DNA of 64,000 nucleotides, from NCBI RefSeq assembly GCF_006438925.1, contig NZ_RCZA01000001.1, positions 62,001 through 126,000 of the forward strand. The letters run 5' to 3'. A model generated the notes under the pieces. It had not been told where the DNA came from. It ran no database searches and worked only from the letters and a program-made list of their open reading frames with translations. Positions 36,713-44,316 of the stretch are shown here, in pieces. Within the stretch, counting starts at the first letter, position 1; each line of letters begins with the position of its first letter. The position numbers were made by a program, and so were the translations under genes. Origin of the DNA: Pseudomonas mandelii. Lineage in GTDB: Bacteria; Pseudomonadota; Gammaproteobacteria; Pseudomonadales; Pseudomonadaceae.

Positions 36713-38890
36713 ATGACTGAACACGTTCAAGTCGGTGGCCTGCAGGTCGCCAAAGTCCTGTTCGACTTCGTGAACAACGAAGCCATTCCCGGTACCGGCC
36801 TCACCGCCGATAAGTTCTGGGCCGGTGCCGACAAGGTCATTCATGACCTGGCGCCGAAGAACAAAGCCCTACTCGCCAAACGCGATGATTTCCAGGCTCG
36901 TATCGATGGCTGGCACCAATCCCGTGCCGGTCAGACACACGACGCCGTGGCCTATAAAGCCTTCTTGCAAGACATCGGTTATCTGCTGCCAGAAGCGGCT
37001 GATTTCCAGGCAACGACGCAAAACGTCGATGACGAAATCGCCCGCATGGCCGGTCCACAGCTTGTGGTTCCGGTGATGAACGCCCGTTTCGCGCTCAATG
37101 CCTCGAACGCCCGTTGGGGTTCGCTGTATGACGCGCTCTACGGCACCGATGCCATCAGCGAAGCTGGCGGCGCGGAAAAAGGCAAAGGCTACAACAAGGT
37201 TCGCGGCGACAAGGTCATCGCCTTCGCCCGCGCCTTCCTCGACGAAGCGGCGCCATTGGCTGCCGGCACTCACGTCGATTCCACCGGCTACAAGATCGTT
37301 GACGGCAAACTGGTGGTCGCCCTTAAAGGCGGCAGCAACACCGGCCTGCGCAACGATGCACAGCTGATCGGTTTCCACGGCGATGCAGCCGCACCGACCG
37401 CGATCCTGCTGAAAAACAACGGCCTGCACTTCGAAATCCAGGTCGACGCCAGCACCCCGGTCGGCCAGACCGACGCTGCCGGCCTCAAAGACATCCTGAT
37501 GGAAGCCGCGCTGACCACCATCATGGACTGCGAAGATTCCGTCGCTGCCGTCGATGCCGATGACAAAGTGGTGATCTACCGCAACTGGCTCGGCCTGATG
37601 AAGGGCGATCTGTCGGAAGAAGTCTCCAAGGGCGGTCAGACTTTTACCCGCACCATGAACGCCGACCGCAACTACACCGCCCTCGATGGCAGCGAATTGA
37701 GCCTGCACGGTCGCTCGCTGTTGTTCGTGCGCAACGTCGGTCACCTGATGACCATCGACGCGATCCTCGATAAAGAGGGCAACGAAGTGCCGGAAGGCAT
37801 CCTCGACGGTCTGGTCACCAGCCTCGCGGCTATCCACAGCCTCAACGGCAACAACTCGCGCAAGAACAGCCGCACCGGCTCGGTCTACATCGTGAAACCG
37901 AAGATGCACGGCCCGGAAGAAGCAGCGTTCACCAACGAGCTGTTCGGTCGCATCGAAGAAGTACTCAGTCTGCCGCGCAACACGCTGAAAGTCGGGATCA
38001 TGGACGAGGAGCGCCGTACCACGGTCAACCTGAAGGCCTGCATCAAGGCTGCCAGCGAGCGTGTAGTGTTCATCAACACCGGTTTCCTCGACCGTACCGG
38101 TGATGAAATCCACACTTCCATGGAAGCCGGCCCGATGGTGCGCAAGGCGGACATGAAGGCAGAGAAGTGGATCGGCGCCTACGAGAACTGGAACGTCGAT
38201 ATCGGTTTGAGCACCGGCCTGCAAGGTCGTGCGCAGATCGGTAAAGGCATGTGGGCCATGCCGGACCTGATGGCAGCGATGCTCGAACAGAAAATCGCTC
38301 ACCCGATGGCCGGTGCCAACACTGCATGGGTTCCATCGCCGACCGCTGCTGCGCTGCATGCGCTGCACTACCACAAGGTCGATGTGTTCGCCCGTCAGGC
38401 CGAGTTGGCCAAACGTGCGCGCGCTTCGGTGGATGACATCCTGACCATCCCGCTGGCCGTCAATCCAGACTGGACTGCAGAGCAGATCAAGAACGAACTG
38501 GACAACAACGCCCAGGGCATTCTCGGTTATGTGGTGCGCTGGATCGACCAGGGCGTGGGCTGTTCGAAAGTGCCGGACATCAACGACGTCGGCCTGATGG
38601 AAGACCGTGCGACGCTGCGGATTTCCAGCCAACACATCGCCAACTGGCTGCGTCACGGCATCGTCACTGAAGATCAGGTCATGGAAAGCCTCAAGCGCAT
38701 GGCGCCAGTGGTTGACCGTCAGAACGCCAATGACCCGCTGTATCGTCCGCTGGCACCTGACTTCGACAGCAACATCGCCTTCCAGGCGGCAGTCGAACTG
38801 GTGGTCGAAGGCACGAAGCAGCCGAACGGCTACACCGAGCCGGTCCTGCACCGTCGCCGCCGCGAGTTCAAGGCTGCCAATGGCCTGTAA
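36713..38890 (+). CDS. glcB: Malate synthase G
   Basis: Condenses acetyl-CoA and glyoxylate into malate in the glyoxylate shunt. The 725-residue length is that of the G isoform. Motifs include [50 protein letters not shown] with the catalytic arginine region, and [22 protein letters not shown] 36713 follows GAGG at the right distance and matches the [16 protein letters not shown] start. It is monocistronic, ending in a strong terminator, with a probable RccR site upstream. Confidence 0.97.
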   Translation: MTEHVQVGGLQVAKVLFDFVNNEAIPGTGLTADKFWAGADKVIHDLAPKNKALLAKRDDFQARIDGWHQSRAGQTHDAVAYKAFLQDIGYLLPEAADFQATTQNVDDEIARMAGPQLVVPVMNARFALNASNARWGSLYDALYGTDAISEAGGAEKGKGYNKVRGDKVIAFARAFLDEAAPLAAGTHVDSTGYKIVDGKLVVALKGGSNTGLRNDAQLIGFHGDAAAPTAILLKNNGLHFEIQVDASTPVGQTDAAGLKDILMEAALTTIMDCEDSVAAVDADDKVVIYRNWLGLMKGDLSEEVSKGGQTFTRTMNADRNYTALDGSELSLHGRSLLFVRNVGHLMTIDAILDKEGNEVPEGILDGLVTSLAAIHSLNGNNSRKNSRTGSVYIVKPKMHGPEEAAFTNELFGRIEEVLSLPRNTLKVGIMDEERRTTVNLKACIKAASERVVFINTGFLDRTGDEIHTSMEAGPMVRKADMKAEKWIGAYENWNVDIGLSTGLQGRAQIGKGMWAMPDLMAAMLEQKIAHPMAGANTAWVPSPTAAALHALHYHKVDVFARQAELAKRARASVDDILTIPLAVNPDWTAEQIKNELDNNAQGILGYVVRWIDQGVGCSKVPDINDVGLMEDRATLRISSQHIANWLRHGIVTEDQVMESLKRMAPVVDRQNANDPLYRPLAPDFDSNIAFQAAVELVVEGTKQPNGYTEPVLHRRRREFKAANGL

Positions 38891-38914
38891 CTAAGCGCTG
38901 ACGCCGGACAAAAA

Positions 38915-38948
38915 AGGCCCTGATCGAAAGATCAGGGCCTTTCCGTTT
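38915..38948 (+). terminator. glcB terminator
   Basis: AGGCCCTGAT pairs with ATCAGGGCCT (perfect 10-bp stem, loop CGAAAG), followed by TTCCGTTT. An A-run precedes it, so it works in both directions. Confidence 0.92.
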
Positions 38949-38957
38949 AAAGCAAAG

Positions 38958-39037
38958 TCAAAAGATCGCAGCCTTCGGCAGCTCCTACAGATGTACGCAA
39001 TCCCATGTAGGAGCTGCCGAAGGCTGCGATCTTTTGA
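38958..39037. repeat. Long palindrome, GTAGGAGCTG family (copy 1)
   Basis: Two perfect 32-nt arms (TCAAAAGATCGCAGCCTTCG... and its complement) separated by 16 nt. It sits directly after the glcB terminator, between convergent genes. The sequence TGTAGGAGCTGCCGAAGG recurs at 42.4 kb and in altered form at 44.1 kb and 48.2 kb. Confidence 0.9.
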
Positions 39038-39049
39038 TCCTTTAACAAT

Positions 39050-39496
39050 TTACACATCCATTCCCAACTCATGCTTGACCAGCGCCAACAGCTTGCCGGT
39101 ATCGACAGGCTTGAGCAGGAAGTCGACTACGCTCAAATGCATCGCGGCGATCGCATCTTTTACGTCAGCGTCACCGGACACGATGATAATCGGCATTGCC
39201 GCCCGAACCGACTCACGAACCTGGCGGATCAGCTCCAGGCCATCGACATTTCCCATCCGCAGATCGGTAATCACCAGGCCAATCGATGGCGTCGTCTCCA
39301 GCATCTTGAGTGCAGTTTCGCCACTGGCGGCGGTCATGCAGCGCACTCCGTCCAGGGCCAGAATCTCCGACAACAACTCGCGCGCGTCTTTATCGTCGTC
39401 GACGATCAGCACCCGCTGCGGCGGCAAGTCAGGTTCCAGCATGACGGCACTCAGCGCCTCGCGCTCGGCGTCACTCAAAATATCGTGGTCGGACAT
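39050..39496 (-). CDS. Single-domain response regulator (receiver)
   Basis: CheY-like receiver of 148 residues with a short N-terminal helix and no output domain. The acidic pocket is VLIVDDDKD, the phosphoacceptor D78 is in LVITDLRMGNVDG, the switch serine is in IIIVSGDAD and the lysine K129 in FLLKPVD. I chose ATG 39496 (MSDHDILSDAE), with an AGAGAAAG stretch upstream; ATG 39544 lacks a ribosome site. It is divergent from the CBS/nucleotidyltransferase gene, and no histidine kinase is adjacent. Confidence 0.87.
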   Translation of the reverse strand: MSDHDILSDAEREALSAVMLEPDLPPQRVLIVDDDKDARELLSEILALDGVRCMTAASGETALKMLETTPSIGLVITDLRMGNVDGLELIRQVRESVRAAMPIIIVSGDADVKDAIAAMHLSVVDFLLKPVDTGKLLALVKHELGMDV

Positions 39497-39703
39497 AGCT
39501 TTCTCTACGTTTTCAATCCAATTGCTATCACTTCCGTGTGACATCACCCAGCAGACCTTCAGGGTGCACTTCGTCGGAAAGTTTTCCTATAGCCAATGTA
39601 GGAGGTTTTTCCCACAGTTGCGTCAGACATTTCCCAAATACCGACAGCTTCACTGCCTACCTAGACTTACGTCCAATGGGCACCCCGCGCGCAGGGGCCG
39701 ACC

Positions 39704-41689
39704 ATGGCTGAGTCATCCGACAACAACAATTCAAAAAAGATTGCGGTAATGGTTATGAGTAAAGAGGACGCCTTCACACAGGCAGGGAAAACCGCGGTGT
39801 TGCAAAACATCCAGGGCACTTTGCAATTCCTTCAGCGCTTCCCGCCCTTCAATCAAATGGAACACGCCCACCTGGCGTACCTGGTCGAACAGTGTCAGCT
39901 GCGTTTTTATGCGCCCGGCGAGAGCATCCTCAAGCCCGCCGACGGCCCGGTTGAGCATTTCTACATCGTCAAGCAAGGCCGGGTCGTGGGTGAACGCCCC
40001 CATACGGCCAAGGGCGGCACCGAAACCACTTTCGAAATCACCACCGGCGAGTGTTTCCCCCTCGCCGCCCTGCTGGGTGAGCGTGCGACTCGTACCGAAC
40101 ATCTGGCCTCCGAAGACACCTTTTGCCTACAGCTGAACAAGCTGGCGTTCATCAAACTGTTCGCGATTTCCAACGCGTTTCGCGACTTTGCCCTACGCGG
40201 CGTGAGCAGCCTGCTGGATCAGGTCAACCAGCAAGTCCAGCAAAAAGCCGTGGAAACTCTCGGCACCCAGTACTCGCTCAATACCCGTCTGGGCGAATTG
40301 GCCATGCGCCATCCGGTCACCTGCAGCCCGACCACGCCACTGCGTGAAGCCGTGACCCTGATGCATGAGCAGCAGGTCGGCAGCATTGTGGTGGTCGACG
40401 AACATAAAGCGCCGCTGGGGATTTTCACCCTGCGCGACCTGCGCCATGTGGTGGCCGACGGCACTAACGATTTCAACGAAGCCATCGAGCGCCACATGAC
40501 CCGGGCGCCGTTTTACCTGTCGCCGGACCACAGCGCCTTCGATGCGGCAATTGCCATGACCGAACGGCACATCGCCCACGTCTGTCTGGTGAAGGATCAT
40601 CGCCTGTGTGGCGTGGTCTCGGAACGTGATCTGTTTTCCCTGCAACGGGTCGATCTGGTGCATCTGGCGCGGACTATCCGCAGCGCCCAGAAGGTGGAAA
40701 ATCTGGTCGCGATGCGCGGCGAGATCGGCCAATTGGTAGAGCGCATGCTGGCCCACGGCGCCTCTTCAACCCAGATCACGCACATCATCACCCTGCTCAA
40801 CGACCACACCGTGTGCCGGGTGATCGAACTCACCCTCGCCGAGAAAGGCGACCCCGGAATTCCGTTCAGCTGGCTGTGCTTCGGTAGCGAAGGCCGCCGC
40901 GAACAGACGCTGCACACCGATCAGGACAACGGCATTCTGTTCGAAGCCCGGGACGCGGCCCACGCCGCCGAGATTCGCGGCAAATTGCTGCCCATTGCCC
41001 AGCAGATCAACCAAAGCCTGGCGCTCTGCGGTTTCACCCTGTGCAAGGGCAACATCATGGCCGGCAACCCTGAGCTGTGTCTGTCCCGGGCCGAGTGGTC
41101 ACGACGTTTTGCGGCGTTTATCCGCGAGGCCACGCCGGAGAACCTGTTGGGTTCGAGCATTTATTTCGACTTGCGGGTGGTCTGGGGCGACGAGCAAGGC
41201 TGCGAGCAGCTGCGTCAGGGCATTCTCGATCAGGTGAATGACAACCGTCTGTTCCAACGGATGATGGCCGAGAACGCCCTGCGCAACCGTCCGCCCGTAG
41301 GACGTTTCCGTGAGTTCGTACTGGCTCGCAAGAATGGCGAGAAAGCCACCCTGGACTTGAAGGTCCAGGGGCTGACGCCGTTTGTCGACGGTGCCCGACT
41401 GCTCGCGTTGGCCCATGGGGTCGAGGCGAACAACACGTTGGAGCGCTTTCGCCAACTGGTGGACAAAAGAGTCATCGAACGGCTGGACGGTGCGGCGTAC
41501 GAAGAGGCCTATCACTTCATCCAGCAAGCCCGCATGCAGCAACATCAGCTACAGACTCGGGAGAACTTGCCCTACTCCAACCGGGTCGATCCAGACAGCC
41601 TCAATCATCTGGATCGACGGATCCTGCGTGAATCCCTGCGCCAGGCACAACGCCTGCAAAGCAGCCTGGCCCTGCGGTATCAGCTATGA
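39704..41689 (+). CDS. cNMP-binding, CBS and DUF294 nucleotidyltransferase-like signalling protein
   Basis: A 661-residue multidomain protein. A cyclic-nucleotide-binding-like domain lies at about 45-165 (FYAPGESILKPADGPVEHF), a pair of CBS domains at about 200-325 (REAVTLMHEQQVGSIVVVD, HIAHVCLVKDHRLCGVVSER), and a DUF294 nucleotidyltransferase-like domain with FGSEGRREQTLHTDQDNG (GS...DxD metal site), then a helical C-terminal domain. ATG 39704 has AGGGG 7 nt upstream. It overlaps the exonuclease gene by 4 nt. The family is related to GlnD-type regulators, but the substrate protein or nucleotide is unknown. Confidence 0.88.
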   Translation: MAESSDNNNSKKIAVMVMSKEDAFTQAGKTAVLQNIQGTLQFLQRFPPFNQMEHAHLAYLVEQCQLRFYAPGESILKPADGPVEHFYIVKQGRVVGERPHTAKGGTETTFEITTGECFPLAALLGERATRTEHLASEDTFCLQLNKLAFIKLFAISNAFRDFALRGVSSLLDQVNQQVQQKAVETLGTQYSLNTRLGELAMRHPVTCSPTTPLREAVTLMHEQQVGSIVVVDEHKAPLGIFTLRDLRHVVADGTNDFNEAIERHMTRAPFYLSPDHSAFDAAIAMTERHIAHVCLVKDHRLCGVVSERDLFSLQRVDLVHLARTIRSAQKVENLVAMRGEIGQLVERMLAHGASSTQITHIITLLNDHTVCRVIELTLAEKGDPGIPFSWLCFGSEGRREQTLHTDQDNGILFEARDAAHAAEIRGKLLPIAQQINQSLALCGFTLCKGNIMAGNPELCLSRAEWSRRFAAFIREATPENLLGSSIYFDLRVVWGDEQGCEQLRQGILDQVNDNRLFQRMMAENALRNRPPVGRFREFVLARKNGEKATLDLKVQGLTPFVDGARLLALAHGVEANNTLERFRQLVDKRVIERLDGAAYEEAYHFIQQARMQQHQLQTRENLPYSNRVDPDSLNHLDRRILRESLRQAQRLQSSLALRYQL

Positions 41690-42393
41690 GCCTGTTTTCA
41701 TGGCTGCGCCCGGCAGGTCCGAGCCTTCCCGGTGAACTTCAACAACGTCTGCAACGCTTGCCTTCGGCGGCAGAGCTGGGCGAGTGCAGCCTGCGCGAAC
41801 AGCGCTGGGTGGTGCTCGACCTGGAAACCACCGGATTGAACCTGAACAGGGATCGGGTGTTGTCCATCGGCGCGGTGGTGATCGAGGACGGGGCCATCGA
41901 CTTCAGTCAGCAGTTCGAACGCACGTTGCAATGCGCCGACATGAAGTTGGCTCCCAGCGTGTTAATCCATGGCCTGGGACCGAGTGCAATTGCCGCGGGC
42001 AGCGACCCTGCTCAGGCCTTGGTCGAATTCATGGAGTTCGTCGGCGACAGCCCGGTGCTGGCGTTTCATGCGCCATTCGATCAGCACATGCTCGGGCGCG
42101 CCTTGAAAGATCATCTGGGCTACAAATTGCAGCATCCGTTTCTGGATGTGGCTGAAATCGCACCGCTACTTTGCCCCCAGGCGCACATTCGCGATGCCGG
42201 GCTGGATCAGTGGATCGACTGGTTCAAACTGGAAGTGTTCGAGCGCCACAATGCCAGTGCCGATGCGCTGGCCACCGCTGAGCTGGCGTTGATTCTGTTC
42301 AGCCGGGCGCGGCAGCTGCAGATTCATAGCCCGTTGAATCTGCAGCAGCGGTTGAATCAGTGGAAGCGCAGACAGCGAGCGCCCTCTTTCTGA
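41686..42393 (+). CDS. DnaQ-like 3'-5' exonuclease
   Basis: DEDDh exonuclease of 235 residues. ExoI is WVVLDLETTGLNLNRDRVLS (D45, E47), ExoII is near AFHAPFDQHMLGRAL, and ExoIII is FERHNASADALATAELAL with histidine and aspartate. It is related to the epsilon proofreading subunit but has a different N-terminal extension. The ATGA overlap with the upstream signalling gene implies coupled translation and a linked function, perhaps nucleotide turnover; this is inference. Confidence 0.87.
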   Translation: MSLFSWLRPAGPSLPGELQQRLQRLPSAAELGECSLREQRWVVLDLETTGLNLNRDRVLSIGAVVIEDGAIDFSQQFERTLQCADMKLAPSVLIHGLGPSAIAAGSDPAQALVEFMEFVGDSPVLAFHAPFDQHMLGRALKDHLGYKLQHPFLDVAEIAPLLCPQAHIRDAGLDQWIDWFKLEVFERHNASADALATAELALILFSRARQLQIHSPLNLQQRLNQWKRRQRAPSF

Positions 42394-42406
42394 CAGCCAC
42401 CGCCCC

Positions 42407-42492
42407 CCCTGTAGGAGCTGCCGAAGGCTGCGATCTTTTGATCTTAAAAAATCAAAGTCAAAAGATCGCAGCCTTCGGCAGCTCCTACAGGG
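42407..42492. repeat. Long palindrome, GTAGGAGCTG family (copy 2)
   Basis: Perfect 35-nt arms (CCCTGTAGGAGCTGCCGAAG... and complement) separated by a 16-nt A-rich loop. It begins 14 nt after the exonuclease stop. Same core as copy 1, in opposite outer-to-inner orientation. Confidence 0.92.
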
Positions 42493-42568
42493 ATTTGCGC
42501 CGATATGCAGACGTTACCCTCCACCCGACCAGCGCCAATTGCTTACCTCCCCCGCCTCTGCCACAATC

Positions 42569-42587
42569 GCGAACAATTCTCGTTAGT
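42569..42587. promoter_or_regulatory. Possible Fur box upstream of the FecI-like gene
   Basis: Reading the minus strand, ACTAACGAGAATTGTTCGC resembles the Fur 19-mer with the characteristic NATNATT/GAGAAT words. It lies 27 nt upstream of the sigma factor start, where iron-regulated FecI genes usually carry their Fur site. Confidence 0.5.
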
Positions 42588-42613
42588 TAATACTTCCCAA
42601 TCGGTGATGCTGC

Positions 42614-43132
42614 GTGTCGTCAGTCCAAAGCCCTCAAAGTGAGCTCGTTGGTGCGTTGTATCGCGACCATCGCGGTTGGCTATTGGCCTGGCTGCGACGC
42701 AATGTGGCCTGCCCGCAACGGGCCGAAGACCTGAGTCAGGACACTTTCGTGCGTTTGCTGGGTCGTGAAGAGCTGAAGGAGCCGCGCGAACCGCGCGCGT
42801 TTCTGGTGGCGATTGCCAAGGGTCTGCTGTTCGACTATTTCCGCCGCGCCGCGCTGGAACAGGCCTACCTCACTGAACTGATGCTGATCCCCGCAGGTGA
42901 ACAACCGTCGGTGGAGGAACAGCAACTGATTCTCGAAGACCTCAAAGCCATCGACCGCCTGCTTGGCAAGCTCTCAAGCAAAGCCCGGGCAGCGTTTCTC
43001 TATAACCGTCTCGACGGCCTCGGCCACGCCGAAATCGCCCAGCGCCTGGGCGTGTCCGTTCCCCGAGTGCGTCAGTACCTCGCCCAGGGCATTCGTCAGT
43101 GCTACATCGCGTTGTACGGTGAGCCGGTATGA
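42614..43132 (+). CDS. FecI-like ECF sigma factor
   Basis: Extracytoplasmic-function sigma factor of 172 residues. Region 2 is LVGALYRDHRGWLLAWLRR and RAEDLSQDTFVRLLGREEL; region 4 is LGKLSSKARAAFLYNRLDGL with the recognition helix AEIAQRLGVSVPRVRQYLA. The start GTG 42614 is the first in frame, but its ribosome site is weak. It overlaps the FecR gene (ATGA) and precedes a siderophore receptor gene, the standard cell-surface signalling unit. Confidence 0.9.
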   Translation: MSSVQSPQSELVGALYRDHRGWLLAWLRRNVACPQRAEDLSQDTFVRLLGREELKEPREPRAFLVAIAKGLLFDYFRRAALEQAYLTELMLIPAGEQPSVEEQQLILEDLKAIDRLLGKLSSKARAAFLYNRLDGLGHAEIAQRLGVSVPRVRQYLAQGIRQCYIALYGEPV

Positions 43133-44115
43133 GCCCGGTCAGCTCTAAACCCGTCTCGGCGCAGGTGCTGGATGCCGCGATTGCCTGGCAGTTGTCCCTG
43201 GACTCCGGCAACCCGGTGGAGCGCGAAGAGTTCGCCAAATGGCACGCCGCCCACGAAGAACATGCGCGGGCCTGGCGCCAACTGGGCATGCTCGACCAGC
43301 GCTTCAGCGTTGCCAGCGGCCCGGCTCGCACTGCTTTACTGCAATCGCGCGAAAGCATTCGCCGGCGTGTGCGCAAACTCGGCAGCGGCGTGGCCAGCAT
43401 CGTCGCGGTGATCGGGTTGGCGTTGTTCGCCGGTGATCGTTACCTGCCGATCGACTATTGGCTGGCCGACCAGCGCACTGCCACCGGTGAGCAACGCACC
43501 CTGCGCCTGACCGACGGCACGCTGATCAACCTCAACACCCACAGTGCCGTGGATGTGCGTTTTGACGAAAAACAACGGCTGATCATCCTCCAGGAAGGGG
43601 AAATCCTCGTCGAAACCGGCCATGGCGACACCCGGCCGTTTATCGTCAAAACCCGCGAAGGCAGCCTGCGCGCGTTGGGGACAAGGTTCCTGGTCAAGCG
43701 CGAAGAAGAAGGTACGCGCCTGAGCGTGCTGAAATCGGCGGTAGCGGCCCATCCCGAGTCGAGTCCTGAAGAGCAGATTCTGCGTGAAGGCCAACAAGTC
43801 CTGATGCGCAGCAATGGCCTCGGGCCGATCGTCGCGCTCAACCTCGGCGCCGATGCCTGGACCCGCGGCATGCTGGTGGTGGACAACACACGGCTGGAGG
43901 ACCTGATTCATGAACTCGGTCGCTACCGCCGCGGGCATCTGGGCGTGGCGCCGGAGATTGCCGACCTGCGGATCACCGGCAGCTTCCCGCTGCACGACAC
44001 CGATCTGGCCCTGAGCGCCCTGCTGCCGACCCTGCCGGTGCAGATCGAACAGCACACGCCGTGGTGGGTGACGGTGGCGAAGGCTGACGTCAAACCCGTA
44101 GGAGCTGTCGAGTGA
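43129..44115 (+). CDS. FecR-family sigma factor regulator
   Basis: Anti-sigma/transmembrane sensor of 328 residues. It has the N-terminal cytoplasmic domain (PVSAQVLDAAIAWQLSLDSG, FAKWHAAHEEHARAW), one transmembrane helix at about residues 84-103, and the periplasmic FecR domain (RTLRLTDGTLINLNTHSAVD, AVDVRFDEKQRLIILQEGE). It passes the receptor signal to the FecI-like sigma. The last residues KPVGAVE and the stop codon lie inside a long palindromic repeat, so the 3' end has been reshaped by it. Confidence 0.9.
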   Translation: MSPVSSKPVSAQVLDAAIAWQLSLDSGNPVEREEFAKWHAAHEEHARAWRQLGMLDQRFSVASGPARTALLQSRESIRRRVRKLGSGVASIVAVIGLALFAGDRYLPIDYWLADQRTATGEQRTLRLTDGTLINLNTHSAVDVRFDEKQRLIILQEGEILVETGHGDTRPFIVKTREGSLRALGTRFLVKREEEGTRLSVLKSAVAAHPESSPEEQILREGQQVLMRSNGLGPIVALNLGADAWTRGMLVVDNTRLEDLIHELGRYRRGHLGVAPEIADLRITGSFPLHDTDLALSALLPTLPVQIEQHTPWWVTVAKADVKPVGAVE

Positions 44116-44196
44116 AACGAGGCTGCGATCTTTTGATCTGCTCCTAAAAAAACAAAGTCAAAAGATCGCAGCCTCGTTTCACTCGACAGCTCCTAC
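44098..44196. repeat. Long palindrome, GTAGGAGCTG family (copy 3, altered core)
   Basis: Perfect 39-nt arms (GTAGGAGCTGTCGAGTGAAA... and complement) with a 21-nt A-rich loop. The outer GTAGGAGCTG and inner GGCTGCGATCTTTTGA match copies 1 and 2, but CCGAA is replaced by TCGAGTGAAACGA. The left arm overlaps the fecR 3' end. Confidence 0.92.
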
Positions 44197-44316
44197 ACGG
44201 CTCCTACAAAGGCGGGCATTCACTGAATCGAAATTATTTTCAATCAGCCCTATCACTTTCGGATTCTCGTGCGGCACCTAGGCAATTGAGAAATATTTCC
44301 ATTCAGGAGCCGCTGT

